Shown: positions 10,358-20,838, counted from the stretch's first letter. The stretch: 64,000 nucleotides of DNA from Maribacter ulvicola (GCF_900155985.1 NZ_FTMA01000005.1:1-64000); one strand, 5' to 3'. The notes: generated by a model from the letters alone, not told the origin. Made by a program: numbers and translations.

Positions 10358-12674
10358 CCAGCCCAATATACTACTAGTCCTATTTTTAGTAATTTTTAAT
10401 TTATTGGGTATCCAAGCCCAATCAGACGACAATCTTAAACTTTGGTTTCAGCGACCCGCAAATACTTGGAACGAAGCTTTACCGGTTGGAAATGGTCGTA
10501 TTGGCACCATGGTATTCGGAGGCGTAAGCACAGAACGCTTACAATTAAATGAAGAAACTATTTTTAAAAAAGATGGTGAGCAGTTAGAAGATGTAAAAGA
10601 CGGCCATAAATATATAGATCAAGTACGGAATTTACTTTTTAAAGGAAAATACAAGGAAGCGGAAAAATTGCATTTGTCCAAAATCATGGGCAAAAGGTTA
10701 GATGGAGGCACCAATACCTACCAGACCTTAGGAGATCTTGATATCATTTTTAATGGCATAAATACTTATTCTGATTATTATAGAGAACTAGATTTAAATA
10801 ATGCTACGGTAAACACAAAATTTAAAACAGGTAGTGTTTGGCACAATAGAACGGTCTTCGCTTCTACTGTGGACCAAGCCATTGTTATGAAAGCCGATGC
10901 TAGTAAACCTGGTAATATTGATTGTACATTGAACCTGTCTAGACCCGGTGAAGGTGAATTGGTTAAGGTTACAAAAAATATGCTGGTTATGACCCAGCAT
11001 TTGAGCAATGGCAACGGTACTAAGTATGAAGCTAGGGTTTTGGTAACAACTGATGGAGGTTCCATAACTTCAGAAAATAACCGTCTTGTTATTAAAAAGG
11101 CCAATAGTCTAGAAATTAGAATAGTTGTGGCTACCGATTACTTTGGTGACGAACCCTCTAAAATATGTGATAGCTATCAAAGCAATATAGAAGACAAAAC
11201 TTATTCAGCCATATTTAAAGACCATGTGGAAGATTATCAAAGGTTATTTCATAGAATGACTTTTGAGGTACCCGCATCAGAAGCTGCAAAATTTCCTACA
11301 GATGAACGCGTTGATGCACAAAAACGGGGAGTTTATGATCCATCATTAGCTACTTTATATTTTCATTTTGGTCGCTACTTATTGATAAGCTCTTCAAGAG
11401 AAAATAGCTTACCTGCAAATCTTCAGGGCATTTGGGCCGATGGCTTAGCACCTGCCTGGAATGCAGATTACCATATGAATATCAATGCTCAAATGAATTA
11501 TTGGCCATCAGAAATTACAAATTTGTCTGAATGCCATTTACCCTTTTTAAAATTTATTGCCAGCCTTAGGGAGAACGGAAGAAAAACCGCTAAAGAACTT
11601 TATGGAGCTCGTGGTTTTGCGGCGCATCATACAACAGACCTATCACGTTTTACAACGGCATATGGTAGTACCCAATATGGATCTTGGCCTATGGGTGCAG
11701 CTTGGGCTACTACACATTTTTGGGAACATTATTTATTTACGGAAGACAAAGAATTTTTAGCATCTTTAGGTTATCCTGTTATGAAGGAAGCTTCATTATT
11801 TTTATCAGATTTCTTGGTTAAAAACCCTAAAACCGGAATGCTAGTTACAGGTCCATCAATGTCACCAGAAAATGTATTTCTAGCTCCTAATGGAGATAAA
11901 GCATCACTTACCATGGGTCCTGCAATGGATTTACAAATAGTACGTCACTTATTTAACGGCACAATAATAGCTTCAGAAGAATTAGGAATAGATGTTACCT
12001 TCAGAAAAAAGTTGAAATCGCAATTAAGAAACCTTACCCCTTCTATAATTGGTGTAGACGGAAGAATCTTAGAGTGGTCAGATGAAAACTTAAAAGAAGC
12101 GTTGCCCGGACATAGACATATTTCACATTTGTACGGTTTATATCCCTCCAATGAGTTTAATTGGAAAGATACCCCAGAATTTATGAAATCTTCAGAAAAA
12201 GTAATTGAATCTAGATTGTCTAAAGGTGGTGGACATACCGGTTGGAGCCGCGGGTGGATTATGAATTTCTATGCACGTCTTTTAGACGGTGATAAAATCT
12301 GGGAAAATTTAGTTGAACTATGGGCACACAAAACGTTACCTAATTTGTTTGATGACCATCCACCATTTCAAATTGATGGTAATTTTGGAGCAACCGCTGC
12401 CTTGGCAGAAATGCTTTTACAATCACATAATGATGAAATAAATATATTACCGGCACTACCAAAAGCATTGCCAAAAGGGAAAATAACTGGGTTAATGGCC
12501 CGTGGTGGTTTTGAAGTTGATATTGAATGGGAAAACGGTGACTTACAGAAAGTAAAAATAACCTCTAGACTTGGCAACCCGGCAAAAATAAGATACGGCG
12601 CTAAAATAATAGCATATACTATGGATAAAGGTGATTCTATAATACTAGACCAAAACCTTAGCGTAATTGAATAA
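10350..12674 (+). CDS. GH95 alpha-L-fucosidase / alpha-L-galactosidase
   Basis: This inverting exo-enzyme removes alpha-linked L-fucose (mainly alpha-1,2) or, in some members, L-galactose. The start at ATG 10350 gives a signal peptide (ILLVLFLVIFNLLGIQAQ) and an 8-bp overlap with the GH2 gene; an in-frame ATG at 10323 would add 9 residues. The N-terminal domain starts with the typical LWFQRPANTWNEALPVGNGR. In the (alpha/alpha)6 barrel, the residues matching the Bifidobacterium AfcA active site are present: Asn377 and Asn379 (MNINAQMNYW), Glu507 (MSPENVF) and Asp676 (QIDGNFG). Length (774 residues) is normal. It is a core enzyme for predicting fucose or L-galactose in the PUL 1 substrate. Confidence 0.93.
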   Translation: MNNQPNILLVLFLVIFNLLGIQAQSDDNLKLWFQRPANTWNEALPVGNGRIGTMVFGGVSTERLQLNEETIFKKDGEQLEDVKDGHKYIDQVRNLLFKGKYKEAEKLHLSKIMGKRLDGGTNTYQTLGDLDIIFNGINTYSDYYRELDLNNATVNTKFKTGSVWHNRTVFASTVDQAIVMKADASKPGNIDCTLNLSRPGEGELVKVTKNMLVMTQHLSNGNGTKYEARVLVTTDGGSITSENNRLVIKKANSLEIRIVVATDYFGDEPSKICDSYQSNIEDKTYSAIFKDHVEDYQRLFHRMTFEVPASEAAKFPTDERVDAQKRGVYDPSLATLYFHFGRYLLISSSRENSLPANLQGIWADGLAPAWNADYHMNINAQMNYWPSEITNLSECHLPFLKFIASLRENGRKTAKELYGARGFAAHHTTDLSRFTTAYGSTQYGSWPMGAAWATTHFWEHYLFTEDKEFLASLGYPVMKEASLFLSDFLVKNPKTGMLVTGPSMSPENVFLAPNGDKASLTMGPAMDLQIVRHLFNGTIIASEELGIDVTFRKKLKSQLRNLTPSIIGVDGRILEWSDENLKEALPGHRHISHLYGLYPSNEFNWKDTPEFMKSSEKVIESRLSKGGGHTGWSRGWIMNFYARLLDGDKIWENLVELWAHKTLPNLFDDHPPFQIDGNFGATAALAEMLLQSHNDEINILPALPKALPKGKITGLMARGGFEVDIEWENGDLQKVKITSRLGNPAKIRYGAKIIAYTMDKGDSIILDQNLSVIE

Positions 12675-12686
12675 AGACGACTAAAT

Positions 12687-13790
12687 ATGAAAATACCTAC
12701 AACGTTCATTCTATTAATTTCCATTTACACGGTCATTAATGCACAAGTAAAAGAGTTGAATATTGGTGCCATGGTACAACCCGTGCCAGAATCTTATGTG
12801 TTTCAAGACCCTTCGTATTTCATTTGGGGAGGGTCTGTTGTTGAGGGTAAAGATGGAAAATATCATATGTTATATGCGAGATGGCCTAAAACGCTGGGGT
12901 TCTCTGCTTGGGTCACCGATTCTGAAATTGCCCATGCAGTAGCAGATAAAGTAGAAGGACCTTATGAAACTTCAGGTACGGTGTTAAAAAGAAGAAACCA
13001 TTTATTTTGGGATGGTATGGCAACCCATAACCCAACAGTAATTGAAAAGGACGGAAAGTATTACTTGTACTATATGGGGACAACAGGACCTGAAAATATA
13101 AAGCGACCTACATCTACCCAACATAAAAGTTGGTGGACCTATAGAAATAACCAACGTATAGGCGTGGCCGTTGCCGACAATCCTCAAGGGCCATGGGAAC
13201 GTTTTAACAAACCGGTGCTTGATGTTAGTAATACGCCAGGTGCTTATGATGAATTAATGACTTCAAACCCTTCGGTTACGTATAACAATGAAGGTGAGTT
13301 TATTATGACGTATAAGGCCGTAGATAAAAACAAGGAAAAACCTAATGGTACTAGAGTCCGTTTTTTAGTTGCATTCGCAGAGCACCCTACAGGGCCTTTT
13401 GTTAAGGAAGAAAGACCAATTTTTGAAACTCCAGATAGTAAAGAGTTACACATGGTGGCAGAAGATCCATATATATGGTTTCATGATAGAAAATATAATG
13501 CAGTGGTACGAGATGTTGTTGGAAAATTTACCGGTGATACCGGCGCATTGGCACTTTTGGAATCTAAAGATGGTAAAGATTGGAAACCTTCTAAATATGC
13601 TAAAGTATTAGGGAGCAAATTTAAATGGGCAAATGGTGAATTAAGCGGAGCAAAATTAGAACGCCCACAATTATTCATAAAAGATGGTATTCCTAAGTTT
13701 CTTTTTGGAGCTACAAGTTTAGGGATTAATGGGGCTAGAACAGCTTCAGGCAATGTACGTTTACAATTATTAGATCCAAGCAAAAATTAA
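12687..13790 (+). CDS. Secreted five-bladed beta-propeller glycosidase (GH43/GH117-like)
   Basis: The protein has 367 residues with a signal peptide (cleavage near INAQ). Repeated blade motifs are visible: FIWGGSVVEGKDGKYHMLYARW, HNPTVIEKDGKYYLYYMG, TSNPSVTYNNEGEFIMTYK and AEDPYIWFHDRKYNAVVRD, followed by GAKLERPQLF. This is the pattern of the clan containing GH43, GH62, GH32, GH68 and GH117, where acidic residues at the propeller centre catalyse removal of terminal sugars. I cannot assign the family: no clear GH117 SxAxxR motif is seen and the overall sequence is far from classical arabinanases. It begins 12 nt after the GH95 stop and is co-transcribed with it. Confidence 0.75.
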   Translation: MKIPTTFILLISIYTVINAQVKELNIGAMVQPVPESYVFQDPSYFIWGGSVVEGKDGKYHMLYARWPKTLGFSAWVTDSEIAHAVADKVEGPYETSGTVLKRRNHLFWDGMATHNPTVIEKDGKYYLYYMGTTGPENIKRPTSTQHKSWWTYRNNQRIGVAVADNPQGPWERFNKPVLDVSNTPGAYDELMTSNPSVTYNNEGEFIMTYKAVDKNKEKPNGTRVRFLVAFAEHPTGPFVKEERPIFETPDSKELHMVAEDPYIWFHDRKYNAVVRDVVGKFTGDTGALALLESKDGKDWKPSKYAKVLGSKFKWANGELSGAKLERPQLFIKDGIPKFLFGATSLGINGARTASGNVRLQLLDPSKN

Positions 13791-14036
13791 AATAATGAAA
13801 ACTTATCATTTCATGTAAACAGCCAGATGAATAACCGTAATCAATAGAAATCTTACTAAAACAAATAGATATTAAACCATAAACCAAGTGTAAAAAAGTT
13901 CTATTTAAGCCCAACAACAACATAAAACAATTGGTTAAAATTAAACGCTAAACACCTGTATGGTTGCTATTTAAACACACATAATTCTTAGATGAACTCA
14001 AATAAAATGAAATTTTCAAATAATAAATAAAGTAAA

Positions 14037-15407
14037 ATGAGGACAAAAAGTCATGTTTATTTAAAAGGTATTGTAGTAATGTTAGTATTTTCCATTGCTA
14101 CGTGTTTAAATTATTCTTGTAAAAGTCAAGTAGAAAATAGGTATATCACATACGACGGACAGGCAAAAAGCGACACCTATCAAGTTACTGTAAATAATGA
14201 TTCCGTTTTTGTAGCCAAAGAATCCTTTTATGGCAATAAAACTTTTCATACCACACAATTCGCTGCAGATACAGAGACGGTAGTCAGGATAACATCTAAA
14301 GACCCGATCAATTCATTTAAAATTAAACCAGCCTATTTAAACATTAAGGCTGTTGTAAAAGAAAATGAGTTGGTATTTACACTCAACAAACCTGAAAAAT
14401 TATTCATAGAAATTAATGACTATAAACCATTGTGTCTTTTTAGTACACCAACAGAACAGGGTATTCCAGACCCTAATGATTTAGATGTTTTATACTTTAA
14501 AAAAGGAGTACATAACGTAGGTGTTCTTAGACCAAAGAACAATCAAACTATCTATTTAGAGCAAGGTGCTATTGTTAAAGGAAGGGTGTATGGCGAGAAT
14601 GTTAAAAATATAACCATTAAAGGCCGGGGAATTATAGATGCACGAGGTTTTACAAGTAAGAAAGATAAAATCTGCGGATTGGAATTCAAAAATTCCGATC
14701 ATATAAAAATTGAAGGTATAGGGTTACGAACAGGTATTTGGTGGCAGTCTTTGTTCCTGTTATGTAACGATGTCGATATTTCTCATATGAACCTTATGAG
14801 CTTTGGCGAAAACAATGATGGGATAGATATTGATGGTGTTACCAACTTTAAGGTCACCAATAGTTTCATTGGTTGTGGTGACGATGGCTTTGGCTGGCAT
14901 GCACTAGATGCCGAGGCAAATGGCGAACCAGATACAGCGAACTGTATCGCAGAAAACTGTGTAATTTATAATGCTTATGCCGGAAATGGAATTAGGTTAG
15001 GCGCATCTATGGAAACAAAACTATTTAAAAATATCACTTTTAAGAACATTGCCGTTCTAGATCATGTTAATGCTGCAATTAGAAGTGATCATTCTGATTG
15101 GGCTGTATTTAAAAATGTAAAGTTCGAAAACTTTTATATCGAAAAACCCAGTCGTCCTATTGAGATTAGAATTGAAAAAACAGGATATAGTAACAATACA
15201 GGTTTTAAAAATGAACGTGGGCATTTTGATGGCCTACATTTTGAAAATATTCATGCAAATGGAGGCAAAATTATTTTAGAAGGGTACGATGAAACACATC
15301 TTATAGAAAATGTAAGTTTTACCAACTGCTATAATAAGGACGTGAAATTAAAATCAACAAATGATATAACCATAAATGATTTTGTAAGAAACATATCGTT
15401 TAAATAA
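14037..15407 (+). CDS. GH28-like right-handed beta-helix glycosidase lipoprotein
   Basis: The protein has 456 residues and a lipoprotein signal peptide with Cys28 (NYSCKS). After an N-terminal beta domain (about 35-150) there is a parallel beta-helix with the polygalacturonase-type active-site strings ENNDGIDIDG (near 258-267), GCGDDGFGWHA (279-289, Asp282-Asp283) and GNGIRLG (near 325). In GH28 the corresponding aspartates perform inverting hydrolysis of uronic-acid or deoxy-sugar linkages; GH49 and GH82 enzymes share the fold. A uronate-containing substrate is a reasonable inference only. It lies 9 nt before the GH31 gene. Confidence 0.75.
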   Translation: MRTKSHVYLKGIVVMLVFSIATCLNYSCKSQVENRYITYDGQAKSDTYQVTVNNDSVFVAKESFYGNKTFHTTQFAADTETVVRITSKDPINSFKIKPAYLNIKAVVKENELVFTLNKPEKLFIEINDYKPLCLFSTPTEQGIPDPNDLDVLYFKKGVHNVGVLRPKNNQTIYLEQGAIVKGRVYGENVKNITIKGRGIIDARGFTSKKDKICGLEFKNSDHIKIEGIGLRTGIWWQSLFLLCNDVDISHMNLMSFGENNDGIDIDGVTNFKVTNSFIGCGDDGFGWHALDAEANGEPDTANCIAENCVIYNAYAGNGIRLGASMETKLFKNITFKNIAVLDHVNAAIRSDHSDWAVFKNVKFENFYIEKPSRPIEIRIEKTGYSNNTGFKNERGHFDGLHFENIHANGGKIILEGYDETHLIENVSFTNCYNKDVKLKSTNDITINDFVRNISFK

Positions 15408-15416
15408 AATATTTCA

Positions 15417-17657
15417 ATGAAACTACACTTTTCTTACTTGATCCTACTACTACATTTAGTTCTTTTAAATGCATGCAAGTCATCAACTTCTACTACTAAT
15501 GAATTATTAGATCATAAATCCTATACTATTCGTGTAAATACATCTACTAAACTCTTAATAGGCAGAGATAATTTTACTGTATCATTCATAGATAATAAAA
15601 ATAACATCCTAGTCCCGGAGCATTCCAATACTGGGTTAACATTATCTGGAAAAAACGTTGTAGCAGTAAAAAGGCTTTCAATTAAAAAAGAAAGTCAAAA
15701 GGGAAAAACGTATCAATATGAAGTTACAAATAGTGATGCCCAAAAAGCTAACGTTGAAGTTTCTATTTTGAATGATATAGTGGCGTTTAAAGTGATGCCA
15801 ACTCATGATACCAATACAGAAGTCAGCATTCAATTTGGAGGTATGGACCTTGCTCACGGTTTAGGTGATTCTGGAGCATATAGAGAATCGTTTAATTTGG
15901 TTGAAAATAAAAATACCGCATACAGTATATCTAATAATGGTGGCGGACAACGCTGGGCCAGCACCTTTACCATATTCCCAAAACATAATTTTGGAGCAGT
16001 TTATTTTAAAAAAGGTAAAAAGCAAGTCATTGTAAACAAGCAAGAATATGTAATGCATTTTAAAAATAAAGGGGATGTGACCTTTTATTGTTTTCTAGGT
16101 TCGCCAAAAACCATTTATAAAAACTATAAATCTATTAGAAACCAAGAAGGTTATACCGATGTAAAACCCAAATTTAGATTGTTTGAACTAGGTTGGGAAT
16201 CGTGGGATGCCTTAGGTTGGAATACGAAGCAAGAAACGGTTAAAAATATTCTAGAAAAATTTCATATAAACAAGTATCCAATTCGTTGGGCCGTTACTGG
16301 ATCAGGGTTTTGGGACGAAGGAGGAACAACTACAAGTTTTGGAAGATGGGGTGAAAAGTTTTCAGATGCGAAGTCAATGAAAGATTGGATGCACGGAAAC
16401 GATATTAAATGGATGATTGGCTTACGAACAAATTTAATTCCTGAAGGTGGTCCTTATTATCCTAAAACTAAAAAAAGGGATAAAAATCTTAAAGTGAAAT
16501 CTTTTTATGGTAATAAATTAACTTCTGAAGCTTATAACAAGGGGTATTTAGTCAAAGACAATAATAATGAGGTTTTATCTATTACGTCTGGCGTTTTTCC
16601 TATAGTGCCAAGTTACTTAGTAGATGGTAATATTCCAGGAGCTGCACAGTGGTATCAAAAACAATATGCAAAATGGGACGTAGATGGTATTAAAGAAGAT
16701 ACCATGATGAAATTAGATTCCCTTACAAGTATATATAATACACCTGTTGCTGAAATTTCTCATAAAGGAGGCCTAGTTATGGCCAGAAATGGTGAATTTA
16801 CATCGCTAGGAACCCTTTTAAGAATCAATGACACCGGAGTAAGAGAACTGGACAGAAGGATTCCTATCAATTATTTCCAATATGCCGCAAGTGGGTTCCC
16901 TAACGTATATTCTGATGTTGCCGGAGTGCATAATATGCATAATATAAAAGATATGGATAGAAATATTAGGCATACTTGGTTGTTAGCTCTTACTTCTGGG
17001 CTTGCTGTTGGTGCTTATCCAGAAAAATGGAGTATTGATAAGCAAGCTATATTTAAAAAAGCCATTAATTTTCATTACACCATAGCACTGTATATGTTTA
17101 GTGAGGCAGTTAAAGGATTCCAATCCGGTTATCCTACCACTTTAACTCCGCTCTCAATTGCCTTTCCAAATGACGATTTAGCTACCAGCCATCAAAATTT
17201 TCAATGGATGATAGGTGAATCTGTATTGGCTACTCCATTATTAAAAAATCACACTTCGGGAAAAATGGATGTGTATCTGCCAAAAGGTATTTGGTTCGAT
17301 TTTGAAACCGGTGAAAAATATTCAGGACCACAGTTATTAAAAGATTATGCTATTCCTCTTGAAAAAACGCCCGTTTTTATTGGTGGTAAGGGGGCTATTG
17401 TTATGAGAGACTTGGAAACAGATGCATTGAGCGCTACTATTTACCCGGTTGTTGAAAACAAGACGGTCTATACTTTTAACTATCCACATAGTGAAGACGA
17501 AAGTAAAATAACATATGGGGCCTGGGATACCACAGATGTCTTAAAAGTAGTTGACATGACCGTAAACAAGAATATTAATTTTCATTTAGATCAACATACG
17601 GGTAGTATTAATTTTCCAATTGAACCAAGTCATGATTATAAAGTCATAAGAAACTAA
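15417..17657 (+). CDS. GH31-family alpha-glycosidase lipoprotein
   Basis: The protein has 746 residues with a lipobox Cys at residue 20 (LLNAC). The order is a beta-sandwich N-domain, a TIM barrel from about 240 and a C-terminal beta domain. The barrel shows WAVTGSGFWDEGG, KWDVDGIKEDTMM (the likely nucleophile is Asp428, with Asp423 nearby) and SDVAGVHNMHNI. The GH31 C-terminal landmark GESVLATPLL followed by MDVYLPKGIWFDFETGEKYS is clear. GH31 enzymes retain configuration and act on alpha-glucosides, alpha-xylosides or alpha-galactosides. This one is divergent, so the sugar is open. Confidence 0.87.
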   Translation: MKLHFSYLILLLHLVLLNACKSSTSTTNELLDHKSYTIRVNTSTKLLIGRDNFTVSFIDNKNNILVPEHSNTGLTLSGKNVVAVKRLSIKKESQKGKTYQYEVTNSDAQKANVEVSILNDIVAFKVMPTHDTNTEVSIQFGGMDLAHGLGDSGAYRESFNLVENKNTAYSISNNGGGQRWASTFTIFPKHNFGAVYFKKGKKQVIVNKQEYVMHFKNKGDVTFYCFLGSPKTIYKNYKSIRNQEGYTDVKPKFRLFELGWESWDALGWNTKQETVKNILEKFHINKYPIRWAVTGSGFWDEGGTTTSFGRWGEKFSDAKSMKDWMHGNDIKWMIGLRTNLIPEGGPYYPKTKKRDKNLKVKSFYGNKLTSEAYNKGYLVKDNNNEVLSITSGVFPIVPSYLVDGNIPGAAQWYQKQYAKWDVDGIKEDTMMKLDSLTSIYNTPVAEISHKGGLVMARNGEFTSLGTLLRINDTGVRELDRRIPINYFQYAASGFPNVYSDVAGVHNMHNIKDMDRNIRHTWLLALTSGLAVGAYPEKWSIDKQAIFKKAINFHYTIALYMFSEAVKGFQSGYPTTLTPLSIAFPNDDLATSHQNFQWMIGESVLATPLLKNHTSGKMDVYLPKGIWFDFETGEKYSGPQLLKDYAIPLEKTPVFIGGKGAIVMRDLETDALSATIYPVVENKTVYTFNYPHSEDESKITYGAWDTTDVLKVVDMTVNKNINFHLDQHTGSINFPIEPSHDYKVIRN

Positions 17658-17815
17658 TGCTTTTTGGTTCCTATACTTCAATACAAGAGCGGGTGAGCAT
17701 TAAATTTCTCATCAGCACATAATATGATGAAAATTTAGTGTCCCTGATCTTAAATAAAAAATGCAAAACATAGAATGAAAACAGTGCTTAATGATCCATA
17801 TCAACAAAAAAAAAT

Positions 17816-19324
17816 ATGAAATTTAAAAAACCAACAAGTCAATTCTCCATGTATTTTAAGTTTATTACATGTTTTCTAGCTTTGGTAATTATATTATCGG
17901 GTTGTAATGAAGTGAAGAATGCTGTACCTGAACCTAAACAACCTAATATAGTATGGATTATTGCGGAAGATATGTCACAAGACCTAGCCTGTTATGGTAA
18001 TGATCTTGTTAAAACACCTATTTTAGATGAATTGGCAAGTAGAGGTGTTCGGTACCAGAATGCATTCGCAAACGGACCGGCCTGTTCTCCTAGTAGAACA
18101 TCTTTAATTACGGGATATTACCAAAATAGTATAGGCGCGCATCATATGAGGTATCCAGATAGTTTGCGACCTGATCTTCCAAAAGGAGTTGAGCCTATAC
18201 ATATATTGCTTAAAAAGAAAGGATATCAAGTGGCGAATATTACTTCTGGAGCTGGGACAGGAAAAACAGATTGGTTGTTTGATTATGACCCAAAAACATA
18301 CGATAAGTCTACCTGGAAAGAACTTAATAAAGACGCTCCATTTTTTGCCCGCATTAGCCTTGGACTTACCCATAGAAAGTTTGCAAGAGACAAGAAAAAT
18401 CCTGTAGATCCAAATAAGATTACCATACCGCCATACTATCCAGACCATGCTGTAACTAGAAATGATTGGGCAGGTTATTATGAATCCATTCAATTACTGG
18501 ATCGTCAAGTAGGTAGTATTATAGACGAATTAAAAACCAATGATTTGTTAGACAATACCCTTATCTTTTTTTTCTCGGATCACGGGCGACCAATGATTAG
18601 AGCTAAGAATTTTCTTTATGATTCTGGTTTAAAAATACCTTTAATAGTCGCTTCTTATGATCAGCAGATTAAAGAAGACCTACTACCCTCACAAAGTGTA
18701 GATGAAAGTATGTTGAGTTTAATAGATCTGTCAGCTACCACACTTAATTTAGCAGGAGAAACGGATTATAAAACCCAAGGAAAACCTTTTTTAGGACATC
18801 AAAACGTAGCTGATAAAAAATACGTTTACGGCGCAGTTGATAGAATAGGAAATATTTTTTTAAAATCTAGAACTGTAAGAAGTAAAAGATTCAGGTATAT
18901 TAGAAATTATAATAATGACCTATCCATAAATGCTGCTACTACGGCTTATCGTAGAGCCAATCATCCTATTTATCATTTACTAAATATTCTAAACGATAGA
19001 GGAGAATTAGACGCCCATCAGTCCAAGTTGGTTCATAAAATGGAATACGAAGAATTATATGATGTTATTTACGACCCCTACGAACTTGATAATTTAGCTT
19101 TAAAACCTGAATGGCAAAATAAGCTAAAAGATTTAAGCAACAACCTTGATGATTGGCTAAAGAGAATTGACGACAAAGGACTGTATGAAGACTCAGAAGA
19201 CATTAAACGGGCATTTGAATCTTACGGTAAAAAAACGATGGCTAAACAAGAAAAAAGTATAGAAAAATTACATTTAGAAGTTAAAAAACAATCAGATTTA
19301 ATAGTAAAAACTAATAAGAACTAA
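17816..19324 (+). CDS. S1-family sulfatase lipoprotein
   Basis: This formylglycine-dependent sulfatase removes sulfate esters from the glycan. It has 502 residues. The lipoprotein signal ends at Cys30 (LSGC). Metal-binding acidic residues appear in NIVWIIAEDMSQD, and the catalytic cysteine is Cys90 in ACSPSRTSLITG, matching the CxPxR maturation motif converted by an anaerobic or aerobic formylglycine enzyme encoded elsewhere. The metal-site FFFSDHGRP follows near 245. It is the only sulfatase in PUL 1 and implies a sulfated substrate. The S1 subfamily and sulfate position cannot be assigned by eye. Confidence 0.93.
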   Translation: MKFKKPTSQFSMYFKFITCFLALVIILSGCNEVKNAVPEPKQPNIVWIIAEDMSQDLACYGNDLVKTPILDELASRGVRYQNAFANGPACSPSRTSLITGYYQNSIGAHHMRYPDSLRPDLPKGVEPIHILLKKKGYQVANITSGAGTGKTDWLFDYDPKTYDKSTWKELNKDAPFFARISLGLTHRKFARDKKNPVDPNKITIPPYYPDHAVTRNDWAGYYESIQLLDRQVGSIIDELKTNDLLDNTLIFFFSDHGRPMIRAKNFLYDSGLKIPLIVASYDQQIKEDLLPSQSVDESMLSLIDLSATTLNLAGETDYKTQGKPFLGHQNVADKKYVYGAVDRIGNIFLKSRTVRSKRFRYIRNYNNDLSINAATTAYRRANHPIYHLLNILNDRGELDAHQSKLVHKMEYEELYDVIYDPYELDNLALKPEWQNKLKDLSNNLDDWLKRIDDKGLYEDSEDIKRAFESYGKKTMAKQEKSIEKLHLEVKKQSDLIVKTNKN

Positions 19325-19365
19325 GAATCTAATAATAGGTATATTTGAATTTAAACATACTATTC

Positions 19366-20838
19366 ATGAAAGAAAAAAATCAATTAAACCAAAACAACAA
19401 CCGTCGTAAATTTTTAAAAAAAGGAGCTCTAAGTGCGGGATCATTAATGATTATACCAAGTCATGTCCTTTTTGCCAAACCTGAAATAAGAAATAGTGAA
19501 GGCCAGCTTATAAGAAAAGCATCTGTAGCGGCCAGCGATAGAGTTAATTTGGCTTGTTGCGGTATTGGAAACAGAGGTGGAGATATTATGGGTGCGTTTG
19601 CAAACACAGGATTGGCAAACATTGTTGCCTTATGCGATGTAGATATGGGGGCTCCCCATACACAAAGAAGAATTGATAGTAATCCTAAAGCTCGTAAATT
19701 TCAGGATTTTCGAGAAATGTTAGACAAAATGGATACGGAAATAGACGCCGTAAGTGTAGGTACGCCAGATTTTTCCCATTTCCCTATTACTATGTTGGCC
19801 ATGTCTAAAGGAAAACATGTATATGTAGAAAAACCTTTGGCTAGAACATTCAACGAAATTGAATTATTGATGGCTGCTGCCAAAAAATATGGCGTAGCAA
19901 CACAAATGGGTAATCAAGGACATTCAGAAGCTAACTATTTTCAATTTAAAACTTGGGTAGATGCAGGGATTATAAAAGATGTTAAAAATATAACCGTTCA
20001 CATGAACGGTCAAAGACGTTGGCATGGATGGGATACCAATATGAAAACCTTTCCCAAAGGGCAACCCAAACCGGGAACGCTGGATTGGGATACTTGGTTA
20101 ATGACGGCTCAACACCATGATTATCATAAAGACTTTGTAAATGGTCAATGGAGATGCTGGTATGATTTTGGAATGGGCGCGCTAGGTGATTGGGGAGCAC
20201 ATACTATGGATACGTTTCATGAATTTCTACATCTAGGCCTCCCCTATGAAATAGACCCCGTGAAAATTGATGGTCATAATCCTTTGTTTTTTCCTCAAGC
20301 ATCTACGCTTGCATTTAAATTCCCTAAAAGAGGTAAGAATATGCCTAAAGTTAAAGTTACCTGGTATGATGGTGTATACAATCAACCAGAATTACCTGAG
20401 GGATACGGAAAGTTAGAAGTAAACCCAGACATTCCCCCGGTTGCAGGTGGTAAATTAGTGACCAAATTAAGTCCAGGTAAAATCATCTATGGTAAAGATT
20501 TAACCTTTAAAGGCGGATCTCATGGTAGTACATTATCTATTATTCCAGAACAAAAAGCAAAAGACATGTTATCTAGCTTACCAGAGGTACCTAAAAGTCC
20601 ATCTAATCATTTTGCAAACTTTTTAAAAGCTTGTAAGGGAGAAGAGCAATGTCGCTCGTCATTTGATGTTGCAGGTCCGTTAAGTCAGGTGTTTACTTTA
20701 GGTACTTTGGCGCAACGCCTAAATACCAAATTAAAATTTGACCGTACCACAAAACGCATTACCAACAATGATTTGGCAAATCAATTACTTGTAGGGGCAC
20801 CTCCAAGAAAGGGTTGGGAAGAGTACTATACTCTATAA
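19366..20838 (+). CDS. Exported Gfo/Idh/MocA-family oxidoreductase
   Basis: The protein has 490 residues from ATG 19366. It opens with a twin-arginine-like export signal (NNRRKFLKKGALSAG), so it is probably translocated folded with NAD(P) bound. The Rossmann domain has ACCGIGNRGGDI, an acidic cofactor-ribose contact in ALCDVD, and the hallmark VYVEKPLA near residue 152. Family members act on sugars by oxidation, usually at C3; some (GH109) are NAD-dependent glycosidases, and some make 3-keto sugars for lyase-type cleavage. Position between a sulfatase and a GH9-like protein suggests a role in glycan turnover. The reaction is unknown. Confidence 0.88.
   Translation: MKEKNQLNQNNNRRKFLKKGALSAGSLMIIPSHVLFAKPEIRNSEGQLIRKASVAASDRVNLACCGIGNRGGDIMGAFANTGLANIVALCDVDMGAPHTQRRIDSNPKARKFQDFREMLDKMDTEIDAVSVGTPDFSHFPITMLAMSKGKHVYVEKPLARTFNEIELLMAAAKKYGVATQMGNQGHSEANYFQFKTWVDAGIIKDVKNITVHMNGQRRWHGWDTNMKTFPKGQPKPGTLDWDTWLMTAQHHDYHKDFVNGQWRCWYDFGMGALGDWGAHTMDTFHEFLHLGLPYEIDPVKIDGHNPLFFPQASTLAFKFPKRGKNMPKVKVTWYDGVYNQPELPEGYGKLEVNPDIPPVAGGKLVTKLSPGKIIYGKDLTFKGGSHGSTLSIIPEQKAKDMLSSLPEVPKSPSNHFANFLKACKGEEQCRSSFDVAGPLSQVFTLGTLAQRLNTKLKFDRTTKRITNNDLANQLLVGAPPRKGWEEYYTL

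Noticed and set aside
12687..13790. Firm GH117 (anhydro-galactosidase) assignment
   Set aside because: The propeller pattern fits, but the GH117 N-terminal SxAxxR motif was not found, so only clan-level assignment is kept.
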